Origin: JBBDJG01 sp040880005
GTDB taxonomy: Bacteria; Actinomycetota; Thermoleophilia; Solirubrobacterales; JBBDJG01
NCBI GenBank assembly: GCA_040880005.1
Contig: JBBDJG010000031.1
Coordinates: 1-13,608, forward strand
Direction of reading: 5' to 3'
Length of the DNA stretch: 13,608 bases
The notes below the pieces were generated by a model. It ran no database searches. It had not been told where the DNA came from and saw nothing but the letters and a program-made list of their open reading frames with translations. Below are positions 7,774 through 13,608 of this stretch, piece by piece (positions within the stretch are counted from its first letter, which is position 1; each line of letters opens with the position of its first letter). The translations under genes were made by a program, and so were the position numbers.

Positions 7774-7790
7774 GGCCGCCTCTGGCGGCC
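7774..7790 (+). other. rplU leader hairpin
   Basis: GGCCGCC (7774-7780) and GGCGGCC (7784-7790) form a perfect 7-bp stem with a three-base TCT loop. It sits 17 bases before the rplU ATG and 8 bases after the TACAAT box. The bases after it (TCGTTGTGGA) are not a T-tract, so an intrinsic terminator is unlikely. It may protect the 5' end of the rplU mRNA, serve as an RNase E/G processing or protein-binding site, or be incidental. Confidence 0.6.
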
Positions 7791-7807
7791 TCGTTGTGGA
7801 AAGAGCC

Positions 7808-8329
7808 ATGGCCTACGCGATCATCGAGATAAGCGGCAAGCAGTACCGCGTCGAGAAGGGCGACTCGGTGGTCGTCGACCGCCTCGACGCGAAGCAGGGA
7901 GCGAAGGTCACGCCGCGCGCGCTGCTCTACGCCGACGGCGGCAAGTCGATGATCGGCGAGGCCGAGGCCGGCAAGGTCGAGGTCGAGGCGAAGGTCGCGG
8001 AGCACATGAAGGGCGACAAGGTACGCGTCTTCAAGTACCGGGCCAAGAAGCGCTACCGCGTCACGCAGGGCTACCGCTCCGCGCTGACGAGGCTCGAGAT
8101 CACCGATATCAAGGCCGGCGCCGGTGCGGCGGCGACCGAGGCGAAGCCGAAGCCGAAGGCCGAGCCCAAGGCCGCGCCGAAACCGGCTCGTGCCCAGCCG
8201 GCGCGCAAGAAGGCGGCAGCCAAGCCGGCTGCCAAGAAACCTGCGACCAGGAAGTCCGCAGCCAAGAAGCCCACGGCCAAGAAGCCCACAACTCGCAAGC
8301 CCGCGACTAAGAAGAAGGACGGTCAGTAG
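7808..8329 (+). CDS. rplU: Ribosomal protein bL21 with long basic C-terminal tail
   Basis: bL21 is an early-assembling protein of the large ribosomal subunit that binds 23S rRNA. Residues 1-102 form a complete L21 of normal length: the MAYAIIEISGKQYRVEKGD start, KVRVFKYRAKKRYRVTQG and the usual end TRLEITDIK. Residues 103-173 are an extra tail made almost entirely of Lys, Ala, Pro, Thr and Arg, with repeated AAKKP- and TAKKP-like units, like the tails of histone H1-like proteins and of mycobacterial HupB. ATG 7808 is preceded by GGAAAGAG (7798-7805). The TTG/GTG codons upstream would only add residues before the family N-terminus. The stop TAG directly abuts the rpmA ATG. Confidence 0.97.
   Translation: MAYAIIEISGKQYRVEKGDSVVVDRLDAKQGAKVTPRALLYADGGKSMIGEAEAGKVEVEAKVAEHMKGDKVRVFKYRAKKRYRVTQGYRSALTRLEITDIKAGAGAAATEAKPKPKAEPKAAPKPARAQPARKKAAAKPAAKKPATRKSAAKKPTAKKPTTRKPATKKKDGQ
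8261..8289 (+). repeat. 15-bp tandem repeat in the L21 tail
   Basis: GCCAAGAAGCCCAC occurs at 8261-8274 and again at 8276-8289, a 15-base period encoding Ala-Lys-Lys-Pro-Thr twice. Looser copies extend on both sides, roughly 8205-8313. Such a repeat can change length by slippage in steps of five codons without breaking the frame, so tail length may vary between strains. Confidence 0.8.
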
Positions 8330-8581
8330 ATGGCGCACAAGAAAGGACTTGGCTCCAGCCGCAACGGCCGCGACTCCGTTTCCAAACGGCTCGGGGTAAA
8401 GGTCTTCGCGGGCGAGCGCGTGGCGGGCGGCGAGATCATCGTTCGCCAGCGCGGCACACGCTTCAAGCCGGGCCAGGGCGTCGGCATCGGCCGCGACGAC
8501 ACGATCTTCGCCACGCGCCCCGGCAGCGTGCAGTTCAAGCACGGCCGCAAGGGCCGCGTGATTTCAGTCCTGGCGGACTAG
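8330..8581 (+). CDS. rpmA: Ribosomal protein bL27
   Basis: bL27 is a large-subunit protein whose N-terminus reaches toward the peptidyl transferase centre. The 83-residue product has the normal length and begins MAHKKGLGSSRNGRDS, the conserved start with no cleavable N-terminal extension of the Firmicutes kind. SKRLGVK, IIVRQRGTRFKPG and VGIGRDDTIFA are the diagnostic central segments. ATG 8330 immediately follows the rplU stop, and AAGGACGG about ten bases upstream, within the end of rplU, can serve as the ribosome binding site, so the two proteins should be made in step. The rplU-rpmA-obg order is widely conserved. Confidence 0.98.
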   Translation: MAHKKGLGSSRNGRDSVSKRLGVKVFAGERVAGGEIIVRQRGTRFKPGQGVGIGRDDTIFATRPGSVQFKHGRKGRVISVLAD

Positions 8582-8591
8582 TTCGCTCAGG

Positions 8592-8632
8592 CGTTCGACG
8601 TTGACCGCGATATACGCGGCAAACGTCGAACG
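8592..8632 (+). repeat. Long two-stage hairpin between rpmA and obg
   Basis: The outer arms CGTTCGACGTT (8592-8602) and AACGTCGAACG (8622-8632) pair perfectly over 11 bp. After a 2x2 internal loop (GA against CA) an inner stem CCGCG (8605-8609) / CGCGG (8615-8619) encloses an ATATA loop. It starts 11 bases after the rpmA stop and ends 28 bases before the obg ATG. No T-tract follows (GGTCCTTGG), so it is not a standard intrinsic terminator. It could be a Rho-independent element lacking U's, an mRNA 3'-end stabiliser for rplU-rpmA, a leader structure for obg, or an operator. Confidence 0.85.
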
Positions 8633-8660
8633 GTCCTTGGCTCGCTACGCTGATCTGGCG

Positions 8661-9962
8661 ATGCTCTACGACAAGACGACGATCCACGTCGAGGCGGGGG
8701 GCGGCGGCAAGGGCTGCATGAGCTTCCGCCGTGAGGCCCACGTCCCCAAGGGCGGTCCCGATGGCGGCGACGGCGGTCGCGGCGGTGACGTCGTCCTGAT
8801 CGCCGACGCTGGCCTGCGAGACCTCGCCTCCTTCCGCCAGCGACGCCATCATCGGGCCGGGCGGGGCGTCCACGGGCAGGGCTCGCAACGTGAAGGGGCG
8901 GAAGGCGAAGCGCTCGAGCTGCGCGTGCCCTGCGGAACGGTCGTCGAGAATCTCGAGTCCGGAACGCGATGGGACCTCACCGCCGACGGTGCCCGCGCCA
9001 CGGTCGCGACCGGCGGTCAGGGCGGCCGCGGCAATCGCCGCTTTGCCACCTCCACGCGTCAGGCGCCACGCTTCGCCGAGCTGGGACTAGCGGGCGAGCA
9101 GGCGACGATCGAATTGCGGCTCAAGCTGCTCGCCGATGTCGGGCTGGTTGGACAGCCCAACGCTGGCAAATCATCGCTGCTGAGCGCGCTCACGAGAGCG
9201 CGCCCGAAAGTCGCCGACTATCCCTTCACGACGCTCGAGCCGGTGCTCGGCACGATCGAAGACGACGAGGGACGCCAGCTCGTGCTGGCCGACATTCCCG
9301 GACTGATCGAGGGCGCAAGCGAAGGCGCCGGCCTCGGGGACGAGTTTCTCGCGCATGTCGAGCGCACGAAGCTGCTCGTGCACGTGCTCGACGTGGCGCC
9401 GATCGACGGTAGTTCGCCGGCCGAGGCGTTCGAGGCCGTTCGCGCCGAGCTGGCCGCGTACGGAGCCGGGCTCGAGACGCGCCCCTACCTGATCGCGCTG
9501 AGCAAGATGGACCTCGTGACTGAAGAGGAGCGCGATCGTCTGGTCGCAGAATGGAGCGGGCGCGCGGCCGTGGTGGCGACATCCAGCGTTGCGGGCACGG
9601 GTCTCACTGAGCTTGCGCGTACAGTCTTTGCGCAGATACCAGCGGAGCCGGCTTCAGAGCACTCGGACGAGGTACGAGCCGACCAGCTCGCCGAACACGC
9701 CGTTTACCGCCCGGTGGCCAAGGCCGCCTTCGCGGTTGAGCCCTCAGGTGAGCGCGTGTTCCGCATCAGCGGGCCGTCGATCGAGCGGCTGATTGCGCGC
9801 CACGACCTGGAGAACGAGGACGCGCTTGCCTACATAGAGGAGAGGCTGCGCTCGATCGGGGTTGTCTCGGCGCTCGAGTCGAAGGGGTTCGAGCCCGGGG
9901 ACGAAATAGTGATCGGTGAGGTCGCGTTCGCCCTCTATCCGGACGTGCCTCAAAACGGATAA
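8661..9962 (+). CDS. obg: Obg family GTPase (ribosome-associated)
   Basis: Obg binds the large ribosomal subunit, acts in its assembly and couples growth to the GTP and ppGpp state. The 433-residue product has the glycine-rich Obg domain at residues 1-157 (GGPDGGDGGRGGDVVL), a G domain and a C-terminal OCT domain at about 345-430. GTPase motifs: G1 GQPNAGKS at 164-171, G2 in DYPFTTLEP, G3 DIPG at 211-214, G4 SKMD at 281-284 (Ser instead of the usual Asn) and G5 SSVAGTG. G1 has Gln after the first Gly where Phe or Leu is common. ATG 8661 gives MLYDKTTIHVEAG, the family start; the frame is open back to TTG 8601, but that lies inside the hairpin. There is no good Shine-Dalgarno. TACGCT at 8646-8651 is a weak -10-like box. 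The stop is four bases before proB. Confidence 0.96.
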   Translation: MLYDKTTIHVEAGGGGKGCMSFRREAHVPKGGPDGGDGGRGGDVVLIADAGLRDLASFRQRRHHRAGRGVHGQGSQREGAEGEALELRVPCGTVVENLESGTRWDLTADGARATVATGGQGGRGNRRFATSTRQAPRFAELGLAGEQATIELRLKLLADVGLVGQPNAGKSSLLSALTRARPKVADYPFTTLEPVLGTIEDDEGRQLVLADIPGLIEGASEGAGLGDEFLAHVERTKLLVHVLDVAPIDGSSPAEAFEAVRAELAAYGAGLETRPYLIALSKMDLVTEEERDRLVAEWSGRAAVVATSSVAGTGLTELARTVFAQIPAEPASEHSDEVRADQLAEHAVYRPVAKAAFAVEPSGERVFRISGPSIERLIARHDLENEDALAYIEERLRSIGVVSALESKGFEPGDEIVIGEVAFALYPDVPQNG

Positions 9963-9966
9963 ATCG

Positions 9967-11067
9967 ATGGCGACGATGGTTGTAAAGCTGGGATCGACGC
10001 TGGTCGCGGATGATCGCGGCGAGCTGCGCGGCGACGTGCTGAGCGAGGTCTGCCGCCAGGTTGCCGAGATCGAGCGCGACGGCAACGAGGTAGTGCTCGT
10101 CACCTCGGGGGCGATCGCGCAGGGCATGCGCACGCTCGGCATGTCCGCGCGGCCGGAGGCGATGGAGGAGCTACAGGCTGCCTCCGCCGTCGGTCAGGGC
10201 CCGCTCTATGACGTGTACGCGGGACTGCTGTCTGGACATGGGATCAAGACCGCGCAGGTGCTGCTGACGTTCTTCGACATCTCGGCCCGCGCGCAGTACA
10301 TCAACGCGCGGCAGACACTGGGCAAGTTGGCGGAGTGGAACATCGTCCCGATCGTCAACGAGAACGACACCACGTCCACCGACGAGATCGGCTTCGGCGA
10401 CAACGACGCGCTCGCGGCGCAGGTTTCGGTGCTGCTCGGCGCCAACCTGCTCGTGATCCTTTCCGACGTGGATGCGTTGTTCGACAAAGACCCGAACTCG
10501 CATTCCGACGCTCAGCCCGTCGCCGAGGTAAGCGATCTGGCCGAACTGTCCGGTTACGAGATCGGTACGTCCAGCTCCCACATTGGCTCGGGTGGCATGC
10601 GCAGCAAGGTGCTCGCGGCGGAGATGGCATCGTCGGCGGGCATCGCGGTCGTGATCTGCAACGGGGCGCGCGAGGGCACTCTGCTGCGCGCGGTAACGGG
10701 CGAGCCCGAGGGCACTCGCTTCCATCCCCAGGAACGCACGGAGTCGAGCTTCAAGCTGTGGCTACGCTACGCGAAGGCGTCAAGCGGAACGATCTATGTG
10801 GATGAGGGAGCCGAACGGGCGCTGCGCGATCAGGGCAGGAGTCTGCTGCCCGTCGGCGTGGTGGATATCGACGGCTCGTTCCAGCCGGGCGACGCGGTTG
10901 ACGTGGCACGGCGCGGCGACGGTGGCGGGCCGATCGGCAAGGGCATCACCAACTACTCGGCGGACGAGCTGCGGAGCGTCAAGGGCAAAAAGTCGGCGGA
11001 GGTACGCGATCTGCTTCCCCGGGCGGTGGACGAGGCCGTGCATCGCGATTACTTCGTGCTGCTCTAG
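9967..11067 (+). CDS. proB: Glutamate 5-kinase (proline synthesis, step 1)
   Basis: ProB phosphorylates glutamate at the gamma-carboxyl, the first and feedback-controlled step to proline. The 366-residue product has an amino-acid kinase domain (about 1-260) and a C-terminal PUA domain (about 275-355), so it is the full-length two-domain form. Motifs: MVVKLGSTL at 4-12, TSGAIAQG around Ser47, NEND at 131-134, FGDND at 143-147, LSDVDALFDKDP and GSGGMRSK. ATG 9967 is four bases after the obg stop; GGAT at 9957-9960 is the only, weak, ribosome-binding candidate. The frame is open upstream to 9916 within obg, but the conserved protein starts at 9967. The reaction product goes directly to ProA, encoded next. 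Confidence 0.97.
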   Translation: MATMVVKLGSTLVADDRGELRGDVLSEVCRQVAEIERDGNEVVLVTSGAIAQGMRTLGMSARPEAMEELQAASAVGQGPLYDVYAGLLSGHGIKTAQVLLTFFDISARAQYINARQTLGKLAEWNIVPIVNENDTTSTDEIGFGDNDALAAQVSVLLGANLLVILSDVDALFDKDPNSHSDAQPVAEVSDLAELSGYEIGTSSSHIGSGGMRSKVLAAEMASSAGIAVVICNGAREGTLLRAVTGEPEGTRFHPQERTESSFKLWLRYAKASSGTIYVDEGAERALRDQGRSLLPVGVVDIDGSFQPGDAVDVARRGDGGGPIGKGITNYSADELRSVKGKKSAEVRDLLPRAVDEAVHRDYFVLL

Positions 11068-11086
11068 CCCAACGCGCCGTGGTCGA

Positions 11087-11092
11087 TACCCT
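11087..11092 (+). promoter_or_regulatory. Possible leaderless promoter for proA
   Basis: TACCCT fits the TANNNT form of the actinobacterial -10 box and ends seven bases before the A of the proA ATG, the spacing expected if transcription starts on the start codon. No Shine-Dalgarno is present in the 32-base gap after proB, which agrees with a leaderless mRNA. No -35 element is visible; leaderless actinobacterial promoters often show little or none. Confidence 0.4.
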
Positions 11093-11099
11093 TATCTAG

Positions 11100-12371
11100 A
11101 TGGCGGTTCAGGCACAGACGGTGGCGGAAATTTGCGCGCAGGCCAAGCGGGCCGCGCGCAAGCTTGCGACGATCGATGCGCACACGCGCGACGCAGCGCT
11201 CAACGCGGTCGCCGACGATCTCGAGGCGCGCACCGACGAGATACTGGAGGCCAACGCGCTCGATGTGGAGGACGGCCGCGCCGCGGGCCTCGACGACGCG
11301 CTGATCGACCGGCTCACCTTGACGCAGGAGCGCGTACACGAGGTCGCCGAGGCCGTGCGCGAGATAGTCGCTCTGCCCGACCCGGTCGGTGAGCTGATCG
11401 AGTCGAAGACGCTCCGCAGCGGCTTGGACCTCGAGAAGGTCCGCGTCCCGCTCGGCGTGGTGGCGATCGTCTATGAGGCTCGGCCCAACGTCACGGTCGA
11501 TGCTGCGGCGCTCGCGATCAAGTCGGGCAACGCGGTCGTGCTGCGCGGCTCCTCCAGCGCCCAGCACTCGAACGCGGTGCTCGCGCAGATCGTGGCGGAC
11601 ACGCTGACCGCGGGCGGTCTGCCCGAAGGTGCGGTGTCGCTGGTCGCCGGCGGCGATCGTGGCGAGCTGGCGCAGCTTGCGACCCAGGACGGCCTCGTCG
11701 ATCTGATCATCCCGCGGGGAGGCGGCGGGCTGAAGACGACCTTGAAGGAGCACGCAACCGTGCCGGTCATCTATGCGGCCGCGGGCAACTGCCACGTTTA
11801 CGTCGATGCGGCCGCCGACCCGCAGATGGCGCAGGAGATCGCCTACAACGCAAAGGTGCAGCGCCCGGGCGTCTGCAACGCGGCCGAGACGCTGCTCGTG
11901 CACGCCGAGGTCGCTCCTGCGGTGCTGCCGGAGCTGTTCGAACGGCTGCACGCGGCGGGAGTCGAGCTTCTCGTCGATGCGCGAGCGCGAGCGCTGGCGG
12001 GACCACAGGGTGAGGGACTCTCAGACGCCACCGACGAGGACTGGGACACGGAGTATCTCGGTCTCAAGATGGCGGTCAGGGTGGTGGATGGGCTCGACGA
12101 GGCGATCGACCACATCAATCGCCACGGGACCGGGCACTCGGAGGCGATCGTCACCGGCGACGACGTGGCGGCCGACAGGTTCTGCGGTGAGGTCGATGCG
12201 GCGTGCGTATACGTCAACGCCTCGACGCGTTTCACCGACGGAGGCGAGTTCGGCATGGGCGCGGAGATGGGCAACTCGACCCAGAAGTTGCACGCGCGCG
12301 GCCCGATCGGATTGCGTGAGCTGACCACCTACAAGTACGTTGCGCATGGCGACGGCCAGGTACGCGAGTAA
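11100..12371 (+). CDS. proA: Gamma-glutamyl phosphate reductase (proline synthesis, step 2)
   Basis: ProA reduces gamma-glutamyl phosphate with NADPH to glutamate semialdehyde, which cyclises towards proline. The 423-residue product has the normal length of the family and the aldehyde dehydrogenase fold. The catalytic cysteine is Cys259 in RPGVCNAAETLLV. PLGVVAIVYEARPNVTVDAA (roughly 120-140) and LIIPRGGGGLK are cofactor-domain signatures, and STRFTDGGEFGMGAEMGNST near the C-terminus is also diagnostic. ATG 11100 gives MAVQAQTVAEICAQAK. It has no ribosome binding site and lies seven bases from a TACCCT box, so it may be translated leaderless in addition to any read-through from proB. The stop is 17 bases before the nadD CTG. 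Confidence 0.97.
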   Translation: MAVQAQTVAEICAQAKRAARKLATIDAHTRDAALNAVADDLEARTDEILEANALDVEDGRAAGLDDALIDRLTLTQERVHEVAEAVREIVALPDPVGELIESKTLRSGLDLEKVRVPLGVVAIVYEARPNVTVDAAALAIKSGNAVVLRGSSSAQHSNAVLAQIVADTLTAGGLPEGAVSLVAGGDRGELAQLATQDGLVDLIIPRGGGGLKTTLKEHATVPVIYAAAGNCHVYVDAAADPQMAQEIAYNAKVQRPGVCNAAETLLVHAEVAPAVLPELFERLHAAGVELLVDARARALAGPQGEGLSDATDEDWDTEYLGLKMAVRVVDGLDEAIDHINRHGTGHSEAIVTGDDVAADRFCGEVDAACVYVNASTRFTDGGEFGMGAEMGNSTQKLHARGPIGLRELTTYKYVAHGDGQVRE

Positions 12372-12376
12372 CGAAC

Positions 12377-12381
12377 GAGGA
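12377..12381 (+). promoter_or_regulatory. Ribosome binding site that fixes the nadD CTG start
   Basis: GAGGA at 12377-12381 lies seven bases upstream of CTG 12389, ideal spacing. No ATG, GTG or TTG in the nadD frame lies between the in-frame stop TGA at 12317 and the conserved N-terminus, so this site is the main argument that CTG is the real start codon. Confidence 0.7.
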
Positions 12382-12388
12382 CGCGAAG

Positions 12389-13009
12389 CTGAGAGTCGGG
12401 ATCCTCGGAGGCACGTTCAACCCGCCGCACGTCGGGCACCTGATCTGTGCGGGCGAGGCGCTTTGGCAGCTCGAGCTCGACCGGGTCGTGCTGATGCCGG
12501 TCGGCGAGGCTCCGCACAAGACGATCGAGCAGGATCCTGGCCGCGAGGTGCGCTACGAGCTGTGTCGGTTGGCGGCGGAGAGCAGCAAGTCGCTGGAGGT
12601 CTCGCGCTTCGAGGTCGACAAGGACGGGCCCGCGTACACGTTCGAGACGCTTGCGGCATTGCGCGCCGAGCAACCCGAGAATGAGTTGGTGTTCATCATG
12701 GGGGCCGATCAGGCGATGACGTTGAGCCAGTGGAATGAGCCCGAGCGCGTGCTCGAGCTGGCCGAGGTCGCGGTGGCCGAGCGCGACGAGCTGCGCAGGG
12801 CCGAGGTGGCGGGCGCAGTCGGTGGCCTGCGCGGCGCCGACCGAGTGTGCTTTTTCGACATGCCGCTGGTCGATGTCTCTTCGACGATGGTGCGCGAGCG
12901 CGTCGCCGCCGGAGCGCCGTTCGGTCATCTGGTGCCCGAGCGGGTGGCGCAGCGGATCACCAGCGCCGGGCTCTACCGGGCGCCGGCGGGCGTCGAGGCG
13001 GACGCATGA
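12389..13009 (+). CDS. nadD: Nicotinate-nucleotide adenylyltransferase, CTG start
   Basis: NadD joins nicotinate mononucleotide to ATP-derived AMP to give deamido-NAD, a required step of NAD synthesis. With CTG 12389 read as Met the product has 206 residues, normal for the family, and begins MRVGILGGTFNPPHVGHL, the classic NadD N-terminus. The nucleotidyltransferase motif is H14-V-G-H17, and the second signature SSTMVR is at 164-169. MGADQAMTLSQW is the usual central segment. CTG is rare as a start, but the frame has no other start codon nearby and GAGGA stands seven bases upstream. The next GTG (12488) would remove 33 residues including both catalytic histidines. Its stop overlaps the rsfS start in ATGA. 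A recent ATG/GTG-to-CTG mutation or a sequencing error are alternatives. Confidence 0.93.
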   Translation: MRVGILGGTFNPPHVGHLICAGEALWQLELDRVVLMPVGEAPHKTIEQDPGREVRYELCRLAAESSKSLEVSRFEVDKDGPAYTFETLAALRAEQPENELVFIMGADQAMTLSQWNEPERVLELAEVAVAERDELRRAEVAGAVGGLRGADRVCFFDMPLVDVSSTMVRERVAAGAPFGHLVPERVAQRITSAGLYRAPAGVEADA

Positions 13010-13392
13010 GCGCGCTCGGCGACAGCGCCGCCGCTCGCTCCGAGGAGCTTGCCCGCCGGGTCGCGCAGCTCGCGCTAGACAAGAAGGCGCGCGACCTGGT
13101 CGTGCTGGACGTGCGCGGGATCGTGTCGTACACGGATTTCTTCGTGATCTGCACCGGCAACACCGATCGCCAGACGAAGGCGATCGAGGACGGCATACAT
13201 CGCGGGCTGAAGGACGACGGCGGCCTGCTGCCCGAGCGCGTCGAGGGCAGGGAGGAGGCGCGCTGGATCCTGCTCGATTACCTCGACTGCGTGGTGCACG
13301 TCTTCACGCCTGCCGCACGCGACTTCTACCGGCTCGAGACGCTGTGGGGAGAAGCGCCGCGGGTGGAGATTGCGGAGCAGGTCGCGCGGTAA
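13006..13392 (+). CDS. rsfS: Ribosome silencing factor RsfS
   Basis: RsfS binds protein uL14 on the large subunit and blocks joining of the subunits when nutrients are short. The 128-residue product has the family's typical length and segments: KARDLVVLDVRGIVSYTDFF, VICTGNTDRQTKAIEDGI, EGREEARWILLDYLDCVVHV and the C-terminal RDFYRLETLWGEAPRV. The DYLD variant replaces the common DYGD. ATG 13006 overlaps the nadD stop by four bases, so the two genes are probably translationally coupled; nadD-rsfS pairing is conserved in many bacteria. The frame is open further upstream inside nadD, but those residues are Arg-rich and not RsfS-like. Confidence 0.95.
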   Translation: MSALGDSAAARSEELARRVAQLALDKKARDLVVLDVRGIVSYTDFFVICTGNTDRQTKAIEDGIHRGLKDDGGLLPERVEGREEARWILLDYLDCVVHVFTPAARDFYRLETLWGEAPRVEIAEQVAR

Positions 13393-13395
13393 ACT
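13390..13395 (+). promoter_or_regulatory. Possible -10 box for the tRNA-Ala gene
   Basis: TAAACT fits TANNNT and overlaps the rsfS stop codon. A start near 13402 would give a 5' leader of about 14 bases before the tRNA. The nearest -35-like hexamer, TTGCGG at 13370-13375, is only 14 bases upstream, too close for a standard promoter. The tRNA could instead be processed from the upstream transcript. Confidence 0.25.
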
Positions 13396-13415
13396 GGCCG
13401 AAGTATCACGAGTTC

Positions 13416-13488
13416 GGGGCTATAGCTCAGTTGGGAGAGCGTCGCGCTGGCAGCGCGAAGGCCGCCGGTTCGAGCCCGGCTAGCTCCA
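13416..13488 (+). tRNA. tRNA-Ala (anticodon GGC)
   Basis: The 73 bases fold into a complete cloverleaf. The acceptor GGGGCTA (13416-13422) pairs with TAGCTCC (13481-13487) and includes a G3-U70 wobble, the alanine identity element. The D stem is GCTC/GAGC, the anticodon stem TCGCG/CGCGA with loop CTGGCAG, and the T stem GCCGG/CCGGC with loop TTCGAGC. The anticodon GGC reads GCC and GCU alanine codons. The discriminator base is A13488; the 3' CCA is not encoded (ATTC follows), so it must be added by the CCA enzyme. Confidence 0.97.
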
Positions 13489-13608
13489 TTCTCTAGGTGT
13501 TGGGCCTGCGCCTCTGCGCTGCGAGCAGAAGCCGACCTGACGGCTACCGCTCCTCGCGCATTGCGACAGCGGCGCCTGCGGTCGCGCTCCGGTAGGCACT
13601 GAGGGCTA
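13489..13608. other. Unassigned 120 bases after the tRNA
   Basis: I see no gene here on either strand. A weak 5-bp stem, TCTGC (13513-13517) with GCAGA (13525-13529), lacks a T-tract and is not a convincing terminator. An imperfect GC-rich dyad lies near 13563-13585. The last bases, GGGCTA, could be the start of another tRNA or chance; the window ends too soon to tell. Confidence 0.4.

Noticed and set aside
7774..7790. Intrinsic terminator after rng
   Set aside because: The stem is good but the following bases TCGTTGTGG are not a U-tract, and rplU begins 17 bases later.
8601..8660. Obg start at TTG 8601
   Set aside because: It adds 20 residues before the conserved MLYDKTTIHVEAG start, lies inside a perfect hairpin and has no ribosome binding site.
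13563..13585. Terminator for the tRNA
   Set aside because: GCGAC/GTCGC arms are short, the inner part is imperfect, and there is no T-tract.
13598..13608. Start of a second tRNA at the window end
   Set aside because: Only GGGCTA is visible, far too little to fold; the window ends.

Overview
The window is a continuous plus-strand block of housekeeping genes from a GC-rich bacterium. The best fit is an actinobacterium. The order mreB-mreC-mreD-PBP2-rodA, then an RNase E/G gene, rplU-rpmA-obg, then proB-proA-nadD-rsfS, matches the arrangement known from Streptomyces and relatives, but it is more compact here. The compactness and a Lys/Ala/Pro tail on L21 make me lean towards a deep branch such as Thermoleophilia. 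That placement is inference from gene order and sequence character, not from a tree.

Layout. Positions 1-123 hold a 25-bp-period direct repeat and the mreB leader. Positions 124-5715 encode the rod-shape wall-elongation machine: MreB filament, MreC and MreD scaffold, the PBP2 transpeptidase and the RodA glycosyltransferase. The genes overlap, abut or lie within about 55 bases. Positions 5795-7756 encode a single-strand RNA endonuclease of the RNase E/G family. Positions 7808-9962 encode ribosomal proteins L21 and L27 and the ribosome-associated GTPase Obg. Positions 9967-12371 encode the first two enzymes of proline synthesis. Positions 12389-13392 encode NadD (NAD synthesis) and RsfS (ribosome silencing factor), with overlapping start and stop. 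A tRNA-Ala(GGC) follows at 13416-13488. The last 120 bases hold nothing I can assign.

All twelve proteins keep the catalytic or diagnostic motifs I looked for, and I see no frameshift, insertion sequence, phage gene or defence gene. I do not see a new multi-gene system. The points worth a second look are small. nadD appears to start at CTG with a good ribosome binding site, so a caller limited to ATG/GTG/TTG would cut off its catalytic N-terminus. There is a perfect 11-bp plus 5-bp hairpin between rpmA and obg. A -10-like box before rplU would place a 7-bp hairpin at the very 5' end of the transcript, next to the RNase E/G gene. An AT-only-armed palindrome covers the mreC start codon. proA looks like a leaderless gene. 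L21 and RNase E/G both carry long basic low-complexity tails.
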